This document shows positions 15,963 to 25,403 of a stretch of DNA of 64,000 nt, in pieces. The stretch's first letter is position 1, and every line of letters begins with the position of its first letter. The DNA is from Sporolactobacillus nakayamae. GTDB lineage: Bacteria > Bacillota > Bacilli > Bacillales > Sporolactobacillaceae. Both the position numbers and the translations under genes were made by a program. Location: positions 1 through 64,000 of the forward strand of contig NZ_FOOY01000010.1 of assembly GCF_900113325.1 (NCBI RefSeq), written 5' to 3'. The notes beneath the pieces are model-generated. The model was not told the DNA's origin. It ran no database searches and was given only the letters and a program-made list of their open reading frames with translations.

Positions 15963-16938
15963 CACTGATAGGAAAGTATAAAAAATAAATGATTCAAGGA
16001 AACGAGTGTAAATGTCGGGCAATAAGGAACCTTTCGCTAAGCACGCATACGTCCTATATGCAACGCGAAAGCCATCACATCCTGTGAAAGTACGTCCTGC
16101 GGCTCACCACCGAACACCAGGCCGTCCATGGTCGTCGCGACGGCGACCGCGCCAGAAGGCTTGGCGAAGCCAAGTTTTCTAACACTGGTAAGAAAGTTTA
16201 TGATTTTTGCCCCGTATTTAAACTAATAAACCAGTGTCTTGGCCGAGAATCAAAGCGGAGGTGGGAGACGCCTGCGGGAGCGCAGGCCAAAGGAGACCCC
16301 GCAGATTACAGCCTGTCTGAGGAGGCTCCTGGACTGCCCGCGGCAAGCGAGCAACCGAAGCGCCGATTCAGTACCGAAAAGACACGAACCCATGACACAT
16401 GGCTAGTGATAAAGGACCGGCGCTCTTTGCCCGGTTTTTCCAACACTGGTAAGAAAGTATAGCGTTTTGCCTTGCCGGTACGACGATAAAGTCACAAGAT
16501 TCGGTTGGGCGATCAGGTTAGCGCCCAATCTGAGAAATAAACGGAAAAATTCCGCTTATTTTGAAAATGAACGAAAAAATAGCTTAAATAGACGGAAAAA
16601 TTCCGCTTATCGCATCGAAAAACGTGAAAATGGAGGGTTTTTCTGTGCATAAGCGGAAAAATTACCCTTATGTGCCTGTGAAACAAGCGCCATGATGCAA
16701 ATAAGCGGAAAATCTCCGCTTATTTTACTCCGGCCGCGTTACTTAATTAAGGATAAAAATGATTTGTGAAATAGAAATGTCTGTTCACGCACAAGGTTGA
16801 TGATTCAAAACGGTATTTGGAGCAAAGGAACGTTCGTATGTAAGGAACCTTCGCTAATGACGCATGTCCTGCAAGAAACGCGAAAGCCACCGCATCAGGC
16901 GGAAGTAAAAACCGGGCGCTCTTTGCCCGGTTTTTCTT
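15963..16938 (+). repeat. Composite intergenic repeat, sub-units A-B-C, forward copy
   Basis: About 975 bases without a supported gene, built of three sub-units joined at junctions that read TTTTCTAACACTGGTAAGAA or close variants (near 16178-16198 and 16438-16458). A (15963-16190) carries a two-hairpin module (stem CTTTCGC 16031 / GCGAAAG 16065; hairpin TCACA/TGTGA 16075-16087). B (16190-16445) has the widespread Bacillales motif GCCCGCGGCAAGCGAGC. C (16445-16938) has four copies of a CGGAAAAATTCCG-type palindrome and a second, degenerate module at 16848-16900. The same A-B-C order occurs inverted at 41633-42551. GC and codon pattern do not suggest coding. Confidence 0.85.
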
Positions 16939-17039
16939 ATAGATAAGTTCGCATAAGCAGACTGATCGTTTGCTATAATAGGTGATAGTGAGATGTTCGC
17001 TCTCGGATATTCTGGGCGGATTTAACTGGAGGCGTGTTG

Positions 17040-18107
17040 ATGACGGTACCATCGAGACCGATTAAACTTATGGCGCAAATATACAGGAAAGTGCTTCCTG
17101 ATGTGCATCATAATCTAGAAAAATGGAAGGATAAGGCGCTTGCGATTCCTGATGCCGAGTTGCGCAAGCAGGCGCTTGCGAGCATTGAATCAAAGACATT
17201 TCATTGCGAGGGCGGTTCCATTTACAGCCTTTTAGCCGAAGGACATAGGAAGGAAATTATTGCGTTCATTGTTGCCTATCAAACAATTAGTGATTATCTG
17301 GACAACCTGTGCGATCGAAGCATATCTCTTGATCCGGAAGATTTTCGCTGTTTGCATCAGTCGATGCTGCATGCGCTGACCCCGGGAGCAGCACCGGAGG
17401 ATTACTATCGCTACCGAGGCGTTTGCAATGATGGAGGCTATCTGCAAGCGCTCGTAGATACATGTCAGCAAACGCTGAACGGTTTGCCGGCATTCCCAGT
17501 CATTCAACCTGCGCTCCTTGAGCTGGCAGGATTCTACTGTGATCTGCAGGTGCATAAGCATGTGAAAAAAGACCAGCGTGTGCCGAGACTCATCGCTTTT
17601 TTCAAAAAAAATAAAGCTCACCTCCCTGAGATGAGCTGGTATGAGTTCGCTGCTTGTTCCGGTTCGACACTAGGAATCTTTTGCATCGTCTCCTATGCTG
17701 CTTCGCGCGGCTCTGAGATGGCGCAGCTTGTCGATCGAATTAAGGACAGCTACTTTCCCTGGGTGCAGGGGCTGCACATTATGATGGACTATTTTGTTGA
17801 CCAAGAAGAGGACCGCATTGAAGGAGATCTGAATTTCTGCTCCTACTATAGCAGCGATGAAGAAATGATTCATCGCTTTAAGCATTTTATCGAAGAGGCG
17901 GATAAGGCAATTGAAAATATGCCGGATAAAAACTTCCATAAGATGATTAATCGCGGCTTGCTTGGGATCTATCTTGCTGACCGAAAAGTAGCCAAACAGC
18001 GCAACGTTCGTGTGCTGGCGCGACGATTGATGTGCCGATCAGGAGGCAGCGCCTTGTTTTTCTTTGTCAACGGCTGGCTCTATCGCAGAATCAGGCAGAG
18101 CATTTAA
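17040..18107 (+). CDS. ytpB: Tetraprenyl-beta-curcumene synthase YtpB (DUF2600)
   Basis: 355 residues. It belongs to the DUF2600 family; B. subtilis YtpB cyclises heptaprenyl diphosphate to tetraprenyl-beta-curcumene, precursor of C35 sesquarterpenes that in spores help protect against oxidants. The acidic pairs ISDYLDNLCDR near 85 and MDYFVDQEEDRIEGD near 243 resemble the metal-binding clusters of class I terpene synthases. The ATG at 17040 is 7 bases from GGAGG; the GTG six bases upstream is too close to it. The stop overlaps the stop of the convergent ytqA gene. Confidence 0.88.
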   Translation: MTVPSRPIKLMAQIYRKVLPDVHHNLEKWKDKALAIPDAELRKQALASIESKTFHCEGGSIYSLLAEGHRKEIIAFIVAYQTISDYLDNLCDRSISLDPEDFRCLHQSMLHALTPGAAPEDYYRYRGVCNDGGYLQALVDTCQQTLNGLPAFPVIQPALLELAGFYCDLQVHKHVKKDQRVPRLIAFFKKNKAHLPEMSWYEFAACSGSTLGIFCIVSYAASRGSEMAQLVDRIKDSYFPWVQGLHIMMDYFVDQEEDRIEGDLNFCSYYSSDEEMIHRFKHFIEEADKAIENMPDKNFHKMINRGLLGIYLADRKVAKQRNVRVLARRLMCRSGGSALFFFVNGWLYRRIRQSI

Positions 18108-19078
18108 GTGCGCGTTGTCGGATGAATGGTTGTTTCGGCATATTTTCCTTGCCAACTGTTGCGCCTTGTTAATTCATCGTCAATCGCATCCAGCACTTCC
18201 CATTTATTCAAGCTCCACATCGGACCAATCATCAGGTCCGCGGGGCCATCACCTGTTAGTCGGTGAATGATCATTTCAGAGGGCAAAATTTCGAGTTGGT
18301 CGCAAACAAGATTTACATAGGTTTTAAAATCAAGAAATTGTAACATGCCTTTCTCGTACTGCTTCACCATCGCTGTTTTTTTCAACAGATGGAGCAAATG
18401 TATTTTAATGCCTTGAACGTCAAGCTTGGCAACTGCTTTCGCTGTTTCAAGCATCATTTCCGGGGTTTCGAGCGGCAATCCGTCGATAATATGAACGCAT
18501 ACCGGAATAGCGTGCTTGCGAAGTTTCTCAACACCTTCAATAAAACAGTCATAATCATGTGCACGGTTAATGAGGCGGCCAGTCTCGTCATGCACGGTTT
18601 GCAGACCAAGCTCAAGCCATAGGAATGTACGCTTGTTTAATTCGGCAAGATAGTCGACGACGTCATCCGGCAAGCAGTCCGGGCGTGTAGCAATCGAAAG
18701 CCCGACAACGCCTTCTTGTTCCAAAATTACTTCATAACTCTCGCGGAGAACATCAACCGGGGCGTATGTATTTGTAAACGCTTGAAAATAGCCGATATAT
18801 TTATCAGCGTGCGGCCACTTCGTTTTCATTTGTTGCTTGATTGTATTGAATTGAGTAATTAAATCATCCCTGCGGTTGCCCGCGAAGTCACCTGATCCTT
18901 TTTGACTGCAGAAGGTACACCCGCCCCAGGCGACCTTGCCGTCGCGGTTCGGACAGTCGAATCCACCGTCCAGGGGTACTTTGAAGACCTTACTTCCGAA
19001 TTCATGCCTCAAATAGGTATTCCATGTATAATATCGTTTGTCCGGGCCGTAATGCGCCGGCCTTTTTTGTTCCGTCAT
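18104..19078 (-). CDS. ytqA: Radical SAM protein YtqA (TIGR01212 family)
   Basis: 324 residues from the ATG at 19078 (RBS AAGGAG 8 bases upstream; an earlier in-frame ATG at 19096 lacks one). The cysteine motif FDCPNRDG...GGCTFCSQKGSG near 32-50 is that of the TIGR01212/YhcC radical SAM family, with a longer gap before CxxC than in standard radical SAM enzymes. KIHLLHLLKKTAM and the C-terminal TGDGP are also typical. The reaction is not settled in the family. Ends four bases inside convergent ytpB. Confidence 0.88.
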   Translation of the reverse strand: MTEQKRPAHYGPDKRYYTWNTYLRHEFGSKVFKVPLDGGFDCPNRDGKVAWGGCTFCSQKGSGDFAGNRRDDLITQFNTIKQQMKTKWPHADKYIGYFQAFTNTYAPVDVLRESYEVILEQEGVVGLSIATRPDCLPDDVVDYLAELNKRTFLWLELGLQTVHDETGRLINRAHDYDCFIEGVEKLRKHAIPVCVHIIDGLPLETPEMMLETAKAVAKLDVQGIKIHLLHLLKKTAMVKQYEKGMLQFLDFKTYVNLVCDQLEILPSEMIIHRLTGDGPADLMIGPMWSLNKWEVLDAIDDELTRRNSWQGKYAETTIHPTTRT

Positions 19079-19264
19079 TTCGCTTGCTCCTTTCAATTAC
19101 CTATGGCACATTCTAGCAAACATTAGACTAAACGTGAACTACATGGAGCATTTGATTCCAAACAAAACGGTTGTAGCCAAAGTTACATTGGATGAGCAAC
19201 TTCTGCTTTTTATTGGGATAGATATGTATGTTAAGTCCTTTTAAGATCATCGGTCCACCTCTTT

Positions 19265-19522
19265 TCACAGCCTAATTATAGCGCGTATGTTCGTAGCTTG
19301 GCTATTATTGGAATCAGGCTGGTCTTCTTTATAAAGCGGCGTACGCTGCACGTTCGGCGTTGAAATCGGCAGCTTGTCCGATCTATTAATTTGTTCCAAA
19401 TGAGTATTGCTTGATTCGTCTTGTGATGAATCATGATTATGCAGGTATGAAGTGCCTTTTTTCGCCCATCTTTGTTTTTTTCTAATCGGAAAATCTACTT
19501 TTTTGTCGGAGCGAGTTGACAT
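19265..19522 (-). CDS. Hypothetical protein, hydrophilic
   Basis: An 85-residue ORF, basic at the N-terminus (KKVDFPIRKKQRWAKK) and rich in Ser, Asn, Gln and Pro afterwards (LPISTPNVQRTPLY). No family is recognised. No strong ribosome site precedes the ATG (only ATGAG about 5 bases away), and the gene stands alone, divergent from the leuS T-box leader. Low complexity and composition would suit a small spore or coat protein, but this is a guess and the ORF may be spurious. Confidence 0.35.
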   Translation of the reverse strand: MSTRSDKKVDFPIRKKQRWAKKGTSYLHNHDSSQDESSNTHLEQINRSDKLPISTPNVQRTPLYKEDQPDSNNSQATNIRAIIRL

Positions 19523-19569
19523 CTCATGTTTATATCAATAAAATGGAAACACAACCTTAATAATGAACG

Positions 19570-19830
19570 ACAATGAAGGAGAAAAGTAGCTTATGATCCG
19601 CTTTCAGAGAGTCGGCGTTTGGTGAGAGCCGGTACGGATACAGAGTGAACTCGCTCCGGAGTCGCGAGTGCTGCCCTTAACTGGGAGCCTCGCCGCAACC
19701 CGCGTTATGGGTTCAACAAGCGAGCGAACGGAAAAATCCGAACGCTAATTTGGGTGGTACCGCGGGAATTTGACTTAGTAATCAACCTCTCGTCCCTAAC
19801 AACAAGTTAAGGGCGGGAGGTTTTTATATT
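19570..19830 (+). promoter_or_regulatory. Leucine T-box leader of leuS
   Basis: The T-box sequence GGGTGGTACCGCG is at 19752-19764; its TGGT bulge pairs with the ACCA end of an uncharged tRNA. The specifier codon is CTC (Leu) at 19650-19652 in the stem I internal loop, fitting the leuS gene behind it. Stem I (from about 19575), the AG-rich bulge and the stem III region are present. The terminator is the hairpin AACCTC...GAGGTTTTT at 19785-19825. Uncharged tRNA-Leu would favour the antiterminator and switch leuS on. Confidence 0.93.
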
Positions 19831-19872
19831 TTTTGACTAGTAAGCCCGCTTTAAAAAAAGGAGGAACTCGCC

Positions 19873-22302
19873 ATGGCAATGGCTTTTGATCATCAGAAAA
19901 TTGAAGCAAAATGGCAGAAATACTGGGATGATCATCAAACATTCAAGACCGATGATGATTCTGATAAACCTAAATATTATGTGCTGGACATGTTTCCGTA
20001 CCCATCAGGTAAAGGGCTGCATGTCGGCCATCCGGAAGGGTATACCGCGACTGACATCATGGCGCGAATGAAACGAATGCAGGGCTTTGAAGTCCTGCAT
20101 CCGATGGGCTGGGATGCGTTCGGCCTTCCTGCGGAACAGTACGCGCTGGATACCGGACATGATCCTGCTGACTTTACACAGCAAAACATCGCAACATTCA
20201 AGAGACAGATTAAATCGCTCGGTTTCTCGTACGATTGGAATCGTGAAATTAACACAACGGATCCTGGATACTACAAATGGACGCAATGGATATTCCTTCA
20301 GCTCTACAAAAAGGGCCTTGCCTACATTGCTGAAGTGCCGGTTAACTGGTGTCCCGCTCTTGGAACGGTTCTAGCGAATGAAGAAGTCATCGATGGAAAA
20401 AGTGAACGCGGCGGCCATCCGGTTGTCCGTAAGCCGATGCGCCAGTGGATGCTGAAGATTACCGCATACGCCGACCGCCTGATTGATGACCTTGACGAGG
20501 TGGATTGGCCGGAAAGTGTTAAAGAAATGCAGCGTCACTGGATCGGACGTTCAGAAGGTGCCGAGGTTCAATTCAAAATTGACGGGCACGAGGGAGAAAG
20601 CGTCACTGTTTTTACAACACGGCCGGATACACTGTTTGGTGCGACTTATATGGTGCTTGCTCCGGAACATAAACTTGTTGATGAGATTGTTACACCGGAA
20701 CAGAAATCAGCAATTGATCAGTATCGCGCAGAAGTGGCAGCAAAGAGCGATCTTGAACGCACTGATCTTGCGAAAACGAAAACCGGCGCGTTCACCGGTG
20801 CTTATGCGATCAATCCGGTTAACGGTAAGAAAGTACCGATCTGGATCGCCGATTACGTCCTCATCACTTATGGTTCTGGTGCAATCATGGCGGTTCCTGG
20901 TCACGATGACCGTGACTATGAATTCGCGACGAAATTCCACCTGCCGATTATTGAAGTCGTTGCTGGCGGTGATCTGTCTAAAGAAGCCTATACCGGTGAT
21001 GGAAAGCATGTGAACTCAGGGTTCCTTGACGGTCTTGGAAAGAAAGAAGCCATTACGAAAATGATTGACTGGCTGGTAGAACATAAGGTAGGCAGCCGCA
21101 AAATTACGTATCGCCTGCGTGATTGGCTGTTCAGCCGTCAGCGTTACTGGGGCGAACCGATTCCGATCATCCACATGGAGGACGGCTCACTTAAAGCAGT
21201 CGCTGATGAAGAACTGCCGCTGCGACTGCCGAAGACGGAGAACATAAAGCCGTCCGGTACGGGAGAATCCCCACTGGCAAATGATACGGACTGGATCAAT
21301 ATCGTTGATCCGGAAACAGGGATGAAAGGCCGCCGCGAAACCAATACAATGCCGCAATGGGCAGGGAGCAGCTGGTACTTCCTTCGTTACGTTGATCCTC
21401 ATAATACAGAGCAGCTGGCGGATCCGGAGAAACTGAAACGCTGGATGTCTGTTGACCTTTATGTAGGCGGAGCGGAGCATGCTGTGCTTCATCTGCTGTA
21501 CGCACGCTTTTGGCACAAGGCTCTTTATGATCTCGGTGTCGTGCCGACCAAGGAACCGTTCCAGAAGCTGGTCAATCAGGGGATGATTCTTGGTACCAAC
21601 CATGAGAAAATGAGTAAGTCAAAGGGGAATGTCGTTAACCCGGATGACATTGTTGCTTCTCACGGCGCAGATACGCTCCGACTTTATGAAATGTTTATGG
21701 GACCGATTGATGCGGCAATTCCCTGGTCGGAAACCGGAATCGATGGATCACGCCGGTTCCTCGACCGCATTTGGAGACTTTTTGTTACAGCGGAGGGCAA
21801 TCTTTCCGAAGCAGTTACGAAGGAAGCGGCGGCCAGTGAAGATTTTGAGAAAGTCTACCATCAGACCGTGAAGAAGGTAACTGAAGACTTTGCCATTATG
21901 CACTTTAACACAGGTATTGCTCAGATGATGACCTTCATCAATGAGGCGTATAAGCAAGAACAAATTCCGACTTATATGGCAGAAGGATTTATTCAGCTGC
22001 TCTCACCGGTTGCACCGCATATCAGTGAAGAAATCTGGTCGCTTCTCGGCCATGACGAATCGGTTGAGAGATCTACTTGGCCGACCTATGATGCAAGCAA
22101 GCTTGTAGAAGAAGAGATCGAAATCATTGTCCAGGTAAATGGCAAGATCCGTGCTCGTTTCCAAGTTGAAAAAGGAGCATCTAGAGAAGAACTTGAGAAA
22201 AAAGCCGTGAACGATGATCGCGTGAAGGAACATCTTGATGGAAAGTCCATCAAGAAAGTCATCGCTGTTCCAGATAAACTTGTCAATATTGTTGCTAAAT
22301 AA
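19873..22302 (+). CDS. leuS: Leucyl-tRNA synthetase
   Basis: 809 residues, class Ia synthetase. HIGH motif [16 protein letters not shown] (near 43-58, HVGH), CP1 editing domain with [16 protein letters not shown] (near 237) and the lysine-proline rich HDDRDYEFA segment, and the KMSKS loop [16 protein letters not shown] near 577. The cysteine/zinc hairpin is reduced as in other bacterial LeuRS. ATG at 19873 follows AGGAGG; a second in-frame ATG is two codons later. Controlled by the T-box leader. Confidence 0.97.
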   Translation: MAMAFDHQKIEAKWQKYWDDHQTFKTDDDSDKPKYYVLDMFPYPSGKGLHVGHPEGYTATDIMARMKRMQGFEVLHPMGWDAFGLPAEQYALDTGHDPADFTQQNIATFKRQIKSLGFSYDWNREINTTDPGYYKWTQWIFLQLYKKGLAYIAEVPVNWCPALGTVLANEEVIDGKSERGGHPVVRKPMRQWMLKITAYADRLIDDLDEVDWPESVKEMQRHWIGRSEGAEVQFKIDGHEGESVTVFTTRPDTLFGATYMVLAPEHKLVDEIVTPEQKSAIDQYRAEVAAKSDLERTDLAKTKTGAFTGAYAINPVNGKKVPIWIADYVLITYGSGAIMAVPGHDDRDYEFATKFHLPIIEVVAGGDLSKEAYTGDGKHVNSGFLDGLGKKEAITKMIDWLVEHKVGSRKITYRLRDWLFSRQRYWGEPIPIIHMEDGSLKAVADEELPLRLPKTENIKPSGTGESPLANDTDWINIVDPETGMKGRRETNTMPQWAGSSWYFLRYVDPHNTEQLADPEKLKRWMSVDLYVGGAEHAVLHLLYARFWHKALYDLGVVPTKEPFQKLVNQGMILGTNHEKMSKSKGNVVNPDDIVASHGADTLRLYEMFMGPIDAAIPWSETGIDGSRRFLDRIWRLFVTAEGNLSEAVTKEAAASEDFEKVYHQTVKKVTEDFAIMHFNTGIAQMMTFINEAYKQEQIPTYMAEGFIQLLSPVAPHISEEIWSLLGHDESVERSTWPTYDASKLVEEEIEIIVQVNGKIRARFQVEKGASREELEKKAVNDDRVKEHLDGKSIKKVIAVPDKLVNIVAK

Positions 22303-22314
22303 ATAGGAACCTTC

Positions 22315-22358
22315 ATAAAAGCCGCTCTTAATGCGAACGCATAGGGGCGGCTTTTAGG
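22315..22358 (+). terminator. leuS terminator
   Basis: AAAAGCCGCTC pairs with GGGCGGCTTTT around a loop containing GCGAACGC. The T run is short, so efficiency is uncertain. Confidence 0.6.
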
Positions 22359-22522
22359 TGCGCAGTTTACAGATTGGCTAGTAATGCTGAACCTCACTGG
22401 TGACAAAATGTGACCAATAGTGCAAGAGATCGCTAAAATGATGCTGTATGAACGGCATTATGTGGTAAAATACTAAGAGTTGTGGGCAGTTCGCCCAATT
22501 GAAGATTTAGGAGCGTTGACAG

Positions 22523-24118
22523 ATGTCCGCATCGAAAATGATCCGAGGGACAATGATCCTGACGGTTGCTTCTTTTGTATCACGATTACTCGGAATCCTA
22601 TTTATAATCCCATATAACGCTTTAACAGGAACCCAGGGCGTATTTCTCTATACGGTCGCCTATACGCCTTATGCAATTATGCTGAGCATATCCACAATGG
22701 GATTGCCGCTTGCGGTGTCAAAATTTGTTTCCAAATACAATGCGATGGGCGATTATGATTCAGGGAAGCGCCTGATGAAATCCGGATTTCTACTAATGTC
22801 GCTAACAGGGGTAATCGGGTTTCTGATCTTGTTTCTCGGTGCGCCGCATTTTGCGGCGGCTTATGGACTTCCATCAAATAAACTGCCTGATGTTGTGCTC
22901 GTTACTCGAGTCGTGAGTATTGCTATTCTCGTGGTGCCGGTGATGAGCTTGATGCGCGGCTATTTTCAAGGCTTCCAGTCAATGGGGCCAACTGCCGTTT
23001 CTCAAGTGGTGGAGCAAATTGTTCGGATCACTTTTATTTTGATCGGCGCATTCTTAGTCATGAAAGTATTTAATGGATCTCCGGTTACCGCAGCTGCGCT
23101 GGCTACATTTGCTGCTTTTGTCGGTGCGGTCGGCGGGTTTTATGTAATGCTTTATTACTGGGTGAAACGGCGCCCGTTTCTGGCAAATATGAAGCAGAAA
23201 ACACAGCATCGTTATAGAATTTCGTATGCATCCATGTATAAAGAACTGGTTACCTATGCGGTGCCCTTTGTAGCGGTAGGAATTGCCATGCAGCTGTACC
23301 AGCTCATTGATCAAGTCATGGCTTTTCACTATCTTGATTATAGTGGTCAGGTAAAAGACATCATTCTTTCCGATTTGACGGGCAATGATCAAAAAATGGT
23401 AATGATTCCGGTTACTTTAGCGACGTCGCTTGCCGTCAGCGCTGTTCCGGCGATCATTAAGTCTTTTTCCACGGGAAATATCGCTGAAGTGAATCATAAA
23501 ATTACTCAAGCGTTTGAATTGGTCCTTTTTCTCACCATTCCGGCTGCAATCGGCTTATCTGTTCTCGGGTATATGGTGCATGGGCTGCTTTTCGATATTA
23601 ATCCGCATGATCTGCAAATTGGTGGACGTATTTTACAATGGTACGCACCGACAGCCATTTTCTTTGCGCTTTTCCAAGTGACCGCTTCAATACTTCAAGG
23701 CATCAATCACCAACGTGTGACGCTGATCAGCCTTGGAGCGGGAGTTCTAATTAAAGTTATGCTCAATCCTGCGTTTATGAAATTTTTCGGAATGGTCGGA
23801 CCTGTGATCGCGACCGATATTGGTTACGCGGTATGTATCTTGATTAATTTGATTGCGATCAAACGCGCGACCGATTACCACTATTCGCTCGTTGCTCGGC
23901 AAACGGTACATATTATTGCTTACACAATTGCCATGTGTCTCGTGATCCAACTCATCTTCCTGTTATTTGGCGGCAATGTGCCAAGCGGAAGAGGGATTGC
24001 GATAATCGTGATTATTCTTAGCGTCGCTGTGGGTGCAGCAGTATATCTTATTCTCGCGCGTTGGACGGGGCTGCTTCGGCGAATTGTCGGCGGGGTTAGA
24101 GGGCGCAGAGCTGAGTGA
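22523..24118 (+). CDS. murJ: Lipid II flippase MurJ (YtgP) / polysaccharide biosynthesis MOP family
   Basis: 531 residues with about 14 membrane helices. The start RGTMILTVASFVSRLLGILF and the segment MGLPLAVSKFVSKYNA near 58-74 are typical of the MOP-superfamily PST/SpoVB group; the closest remembered match is YtgP, the MurJ of B. subtilis, which flips lipid-linked peptidoglycan precursor across the membrane. SpoVB paralogues in spore formers are similar, so a SpoVB-like role cannot be fully excluded, but synteny with leuS/yt genes favours YtgP. RBS TAGGAG precedes ATG 22523. Confidence 0.85.
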   Translation: MSASKMIRGTMILTVASFVSRLLGILFIIPYNALTGTQGVFLYTVAYTPYAIMLSISTMGLPLAVSKFVSKYNAMGDYDSGKRLMKSGFLLMSLTGVIGFLILFLGAPHFAAAYGLPSNKLPDVVLVTRVVSIAILVVPVMSLMRGYFQGFQSMGPTAVSQVVEQIVRITFILIGAFLVMKVFNGSPVTAAALATFAAFVGAVGGFYVMLYYWVKRRPFLANMKQKTQHRYRISYASMYKELVTYAVPFVAVGIAMQLYQLIDQVMAFHYLDYSGQVKDIILSDLTGNDQKMVMIPVTLATSLAVSAVPAIIKSFSTGNIAEVNHKITQAFELVLFLTIPAAIGLSVLGYMVHGLLFDINPHDLQIGGRILQWYAPTAIFFALFQVTASILQGINHQRVTLISLGAGVLIKVMLNPAFMKFFGMVGPVIATDIGYAVCILINLIAIKRATDYHYSLVARQTVHIIAYTIAMCLVIQLIFLLFGGNVPSGRGIAIIVIILSVAVGAAVYLILARWTGLLRRIVGGVRGRRAE

Positions 24119-24129
24119 TTTCTTAAATG

Positions 24130-24184
24130 ATAAAAAACAAAGGAAATTTGGAACGAAATCCGAATTTCCTTTGTTTTTTATACG
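24130..24184 (+). terminator. murJ terminator
   Basis: AAAAAACAAAGGAAATT (24130 onward) pairs with AATTTCCTTTGTTTTTT (ending about 24180), a very strong hairpin with T run. Confidence 0.9.
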
Positions 24185-24233
24185 GTTCGTACCAAAGTTT
24201 TTTTACACCGGCATAAATTTAGCCGAATCGTCT

Positions 24234-24674
24234 TTATCTTGGCGGAAATCCTGGGCCACCAATCGGGGGGATTGGAAAACCAAGTCGCCGTTCGATCATT
24301 CGTACGCGCCGGTCGAGGCTCTGCAACTCGCGTTGAAACTGAGCTTGCTGACGTTCAATCTGGTTAAGGCGTCGATCAAATTGCTGCGGATTAAATGGCG
24401 GCTGCAGCGGACGCGGCGGCTGCATCTGTCTATCGCCAGCGTTCGGAGCAGGTCCGTCAGATCCATCCCATACAAAGCTGTTATCCATGTAGGTATTGCC
24501 GGCGCCTTGAGAGGCCGGAAACGGATATGACGCGTCCGAACGTTCATTTGAGGCGGTGGTGGTCTTTGCTTGAAAAGGTAATTGATTTGATTGGTCAATC
24601 CGACCTCTTGGTGCTGAAGCAGGCTGAAAAGCAGTTGCATCCGGAGGCAAAGAAGTATTGCCGTTTGAGAACAT
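24234..24674 (-). CDS. Proline/glutamine-rich protein with short coiled coil, possibly spore coat
   Basis: 146 residues from the ATG at 24674 (an ATG two codons earlier is only three bases from AGGAGG, so the later one has better spacing). The first two thirds are low-complexity (Pro, Gln, Ser, Asn); residues about 98-132 form a charged heptad region (RRLNQIERQQAQFQRELQ then DRRVRMIERRLG), and the tail is Pro/Gly rich. I do not recognise the family. Similar layouts occur in spore coat or exosporium proteins of Bacillales; that is only suggestive. Confidence 0.6.
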   Translation of the reverse strand: MFSNGNTSLPPDATAFQPASAPRGRIDQSNQLPFQAKTTTASNERSDASYPFPASQGAGNTYMDNSFVWDGSDGPAPNAGDRQMQPPRPLQPPFNPQQFDRRLNQIERQQAQFQRELQSLDRRVRMIERRLGFPIPPIGGPGFPPR

Positions 24675-24771
24675 AAACATGATCCTCCTTGAATCAAGTA
24701 ATTGGTAACATTCATCTATAGTCTATGTTTACGGATGATTTTTGCCTATGTGTCCGTATTTTAACGGCAAA

Positions 24772-24800
24772 TAAAAAGAGCTGTTCTTTTTCAACAGCTC
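24772..24800 (-). terminator. ytzE terminator
   Basis: GAGCTGTT...AACAGCTC hairpin; on the minus strand it is followed by TTTTTATTTG. It directly follows the ytzE stop. Confidence 0.8.
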
Positions 24801-25017
24801 ACGAAACCCTGACTTTTTTTTCTGTTACGGTCCATTGACCTCTCTCAGGACTTCTGACGAGATCATTATAGGTAAGAATATTCAAGTCTCTTTGCATTGT
24901 TCTCTGTGTCATGTCAAATTCTTCAACCAGCTCTTTCGTCGAAACAGTACCTTGTCTGCGAATGAACAAATATACGGACCTCACGCGATTTAGCATTCGA
25001 TCAGTTGAAGGACTCAA
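24799..25017 (-). CDS. ytzE: DeoR-type HTH protein YtzE
   Basis: 72 residues from a TTG at 25017, chosen because GGGAGTGGTGA directly precedes it while the ATG nine codons upstream (25044) has no site. It is a single winged-helix HTH: RVRSVYLFIRRQGTVSTKEL, then EEFDMTQRTMQRDLNIL (recognition helix) and LVRSPERGQWTVT. This is the DNA-binding part of a DeoR regulator without any sugar-phosphate sensor domain, as in Bacillus YtzE. Targets are unknown. Confidence 0.8.
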   Translation of the reverse strand: MSPSTDRMLNRVRSVYLFIRRQGTVSTKELVEEFDMTQRTMQRDLNILTYNDLVRSPERGQWTVTEKKVRVS

Positions 25018-25044
25018 GTCACCACTCCCTAGATTATTTATCAA

Positions 25045-25345
25045 TAAAAGTTATGCCTTTTACTGAGCGAAATATTCAAACAAGAGTCAACACACAGAAT
25101 TTTTTTCGGATGAAGAACCGAAAAAAATGAGGGATGGAGGATTAAGCGCCTCATCCATTTGACGGAAATTCATGAAAAAGAACAGTCAATAGAAGCCCGA
25201 CTTCAACCATAAAGTCACATAATTTTCTGTTAACAACTTTAATATAACTCTTAATCCAAAAAAGTCAATTGTTTTTTTGTTAATTTTTGATTTCCTATAG
25301 TTGTCCTTCATATGACGATTAATGGAGTCAGTTCTCATCAATGAA
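25045..25345. other. Gene-free stretch with two hairpins
   Basis: No gene is supported. It holds an imperfect hairpin TTTTTTCGG...CCGAAAAAA at about 25100-25126, a second inverted repeat GATGGAGG...CCTCATC near 25134-25161, and AT-rich sequence likely to include the ytzE promoter. The function of the hairpins is not clear. Confidence 0.4.
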
Positions 25346-25349
25346 AATC

Positions 25350-25392
25350 CGCAAAAATAAAGAAACCTCCACTCGCGTGCGCGTGGAGGAGA
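25350..25392 (-). terminator. ytkP terminator
   Basis: CCTCCAC...GTGGAGG with a GCGC-rich centre at 25366-25389; on the minus strand followed by TTTCTTTATTTTT. Confidence 0.85.
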
Positions 25393-25403
25393 GATAAGAT
25401 CCA

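Noticed and set aside
16467-16652. Short frame with repeated KRKNSAY-like peptides
   Set aside because: The peptide repetition only reflects the CGGAAAAATTCCG palindromes of repeat sub-unit C.
16540-16735. Possible CRISPR-like array of regularly spaced palindromes
   Set aside because: Spacing is irregular, the intervening sequence is itself conserved among the copies at 42 and 51.6 kb, and no cas genes are present.
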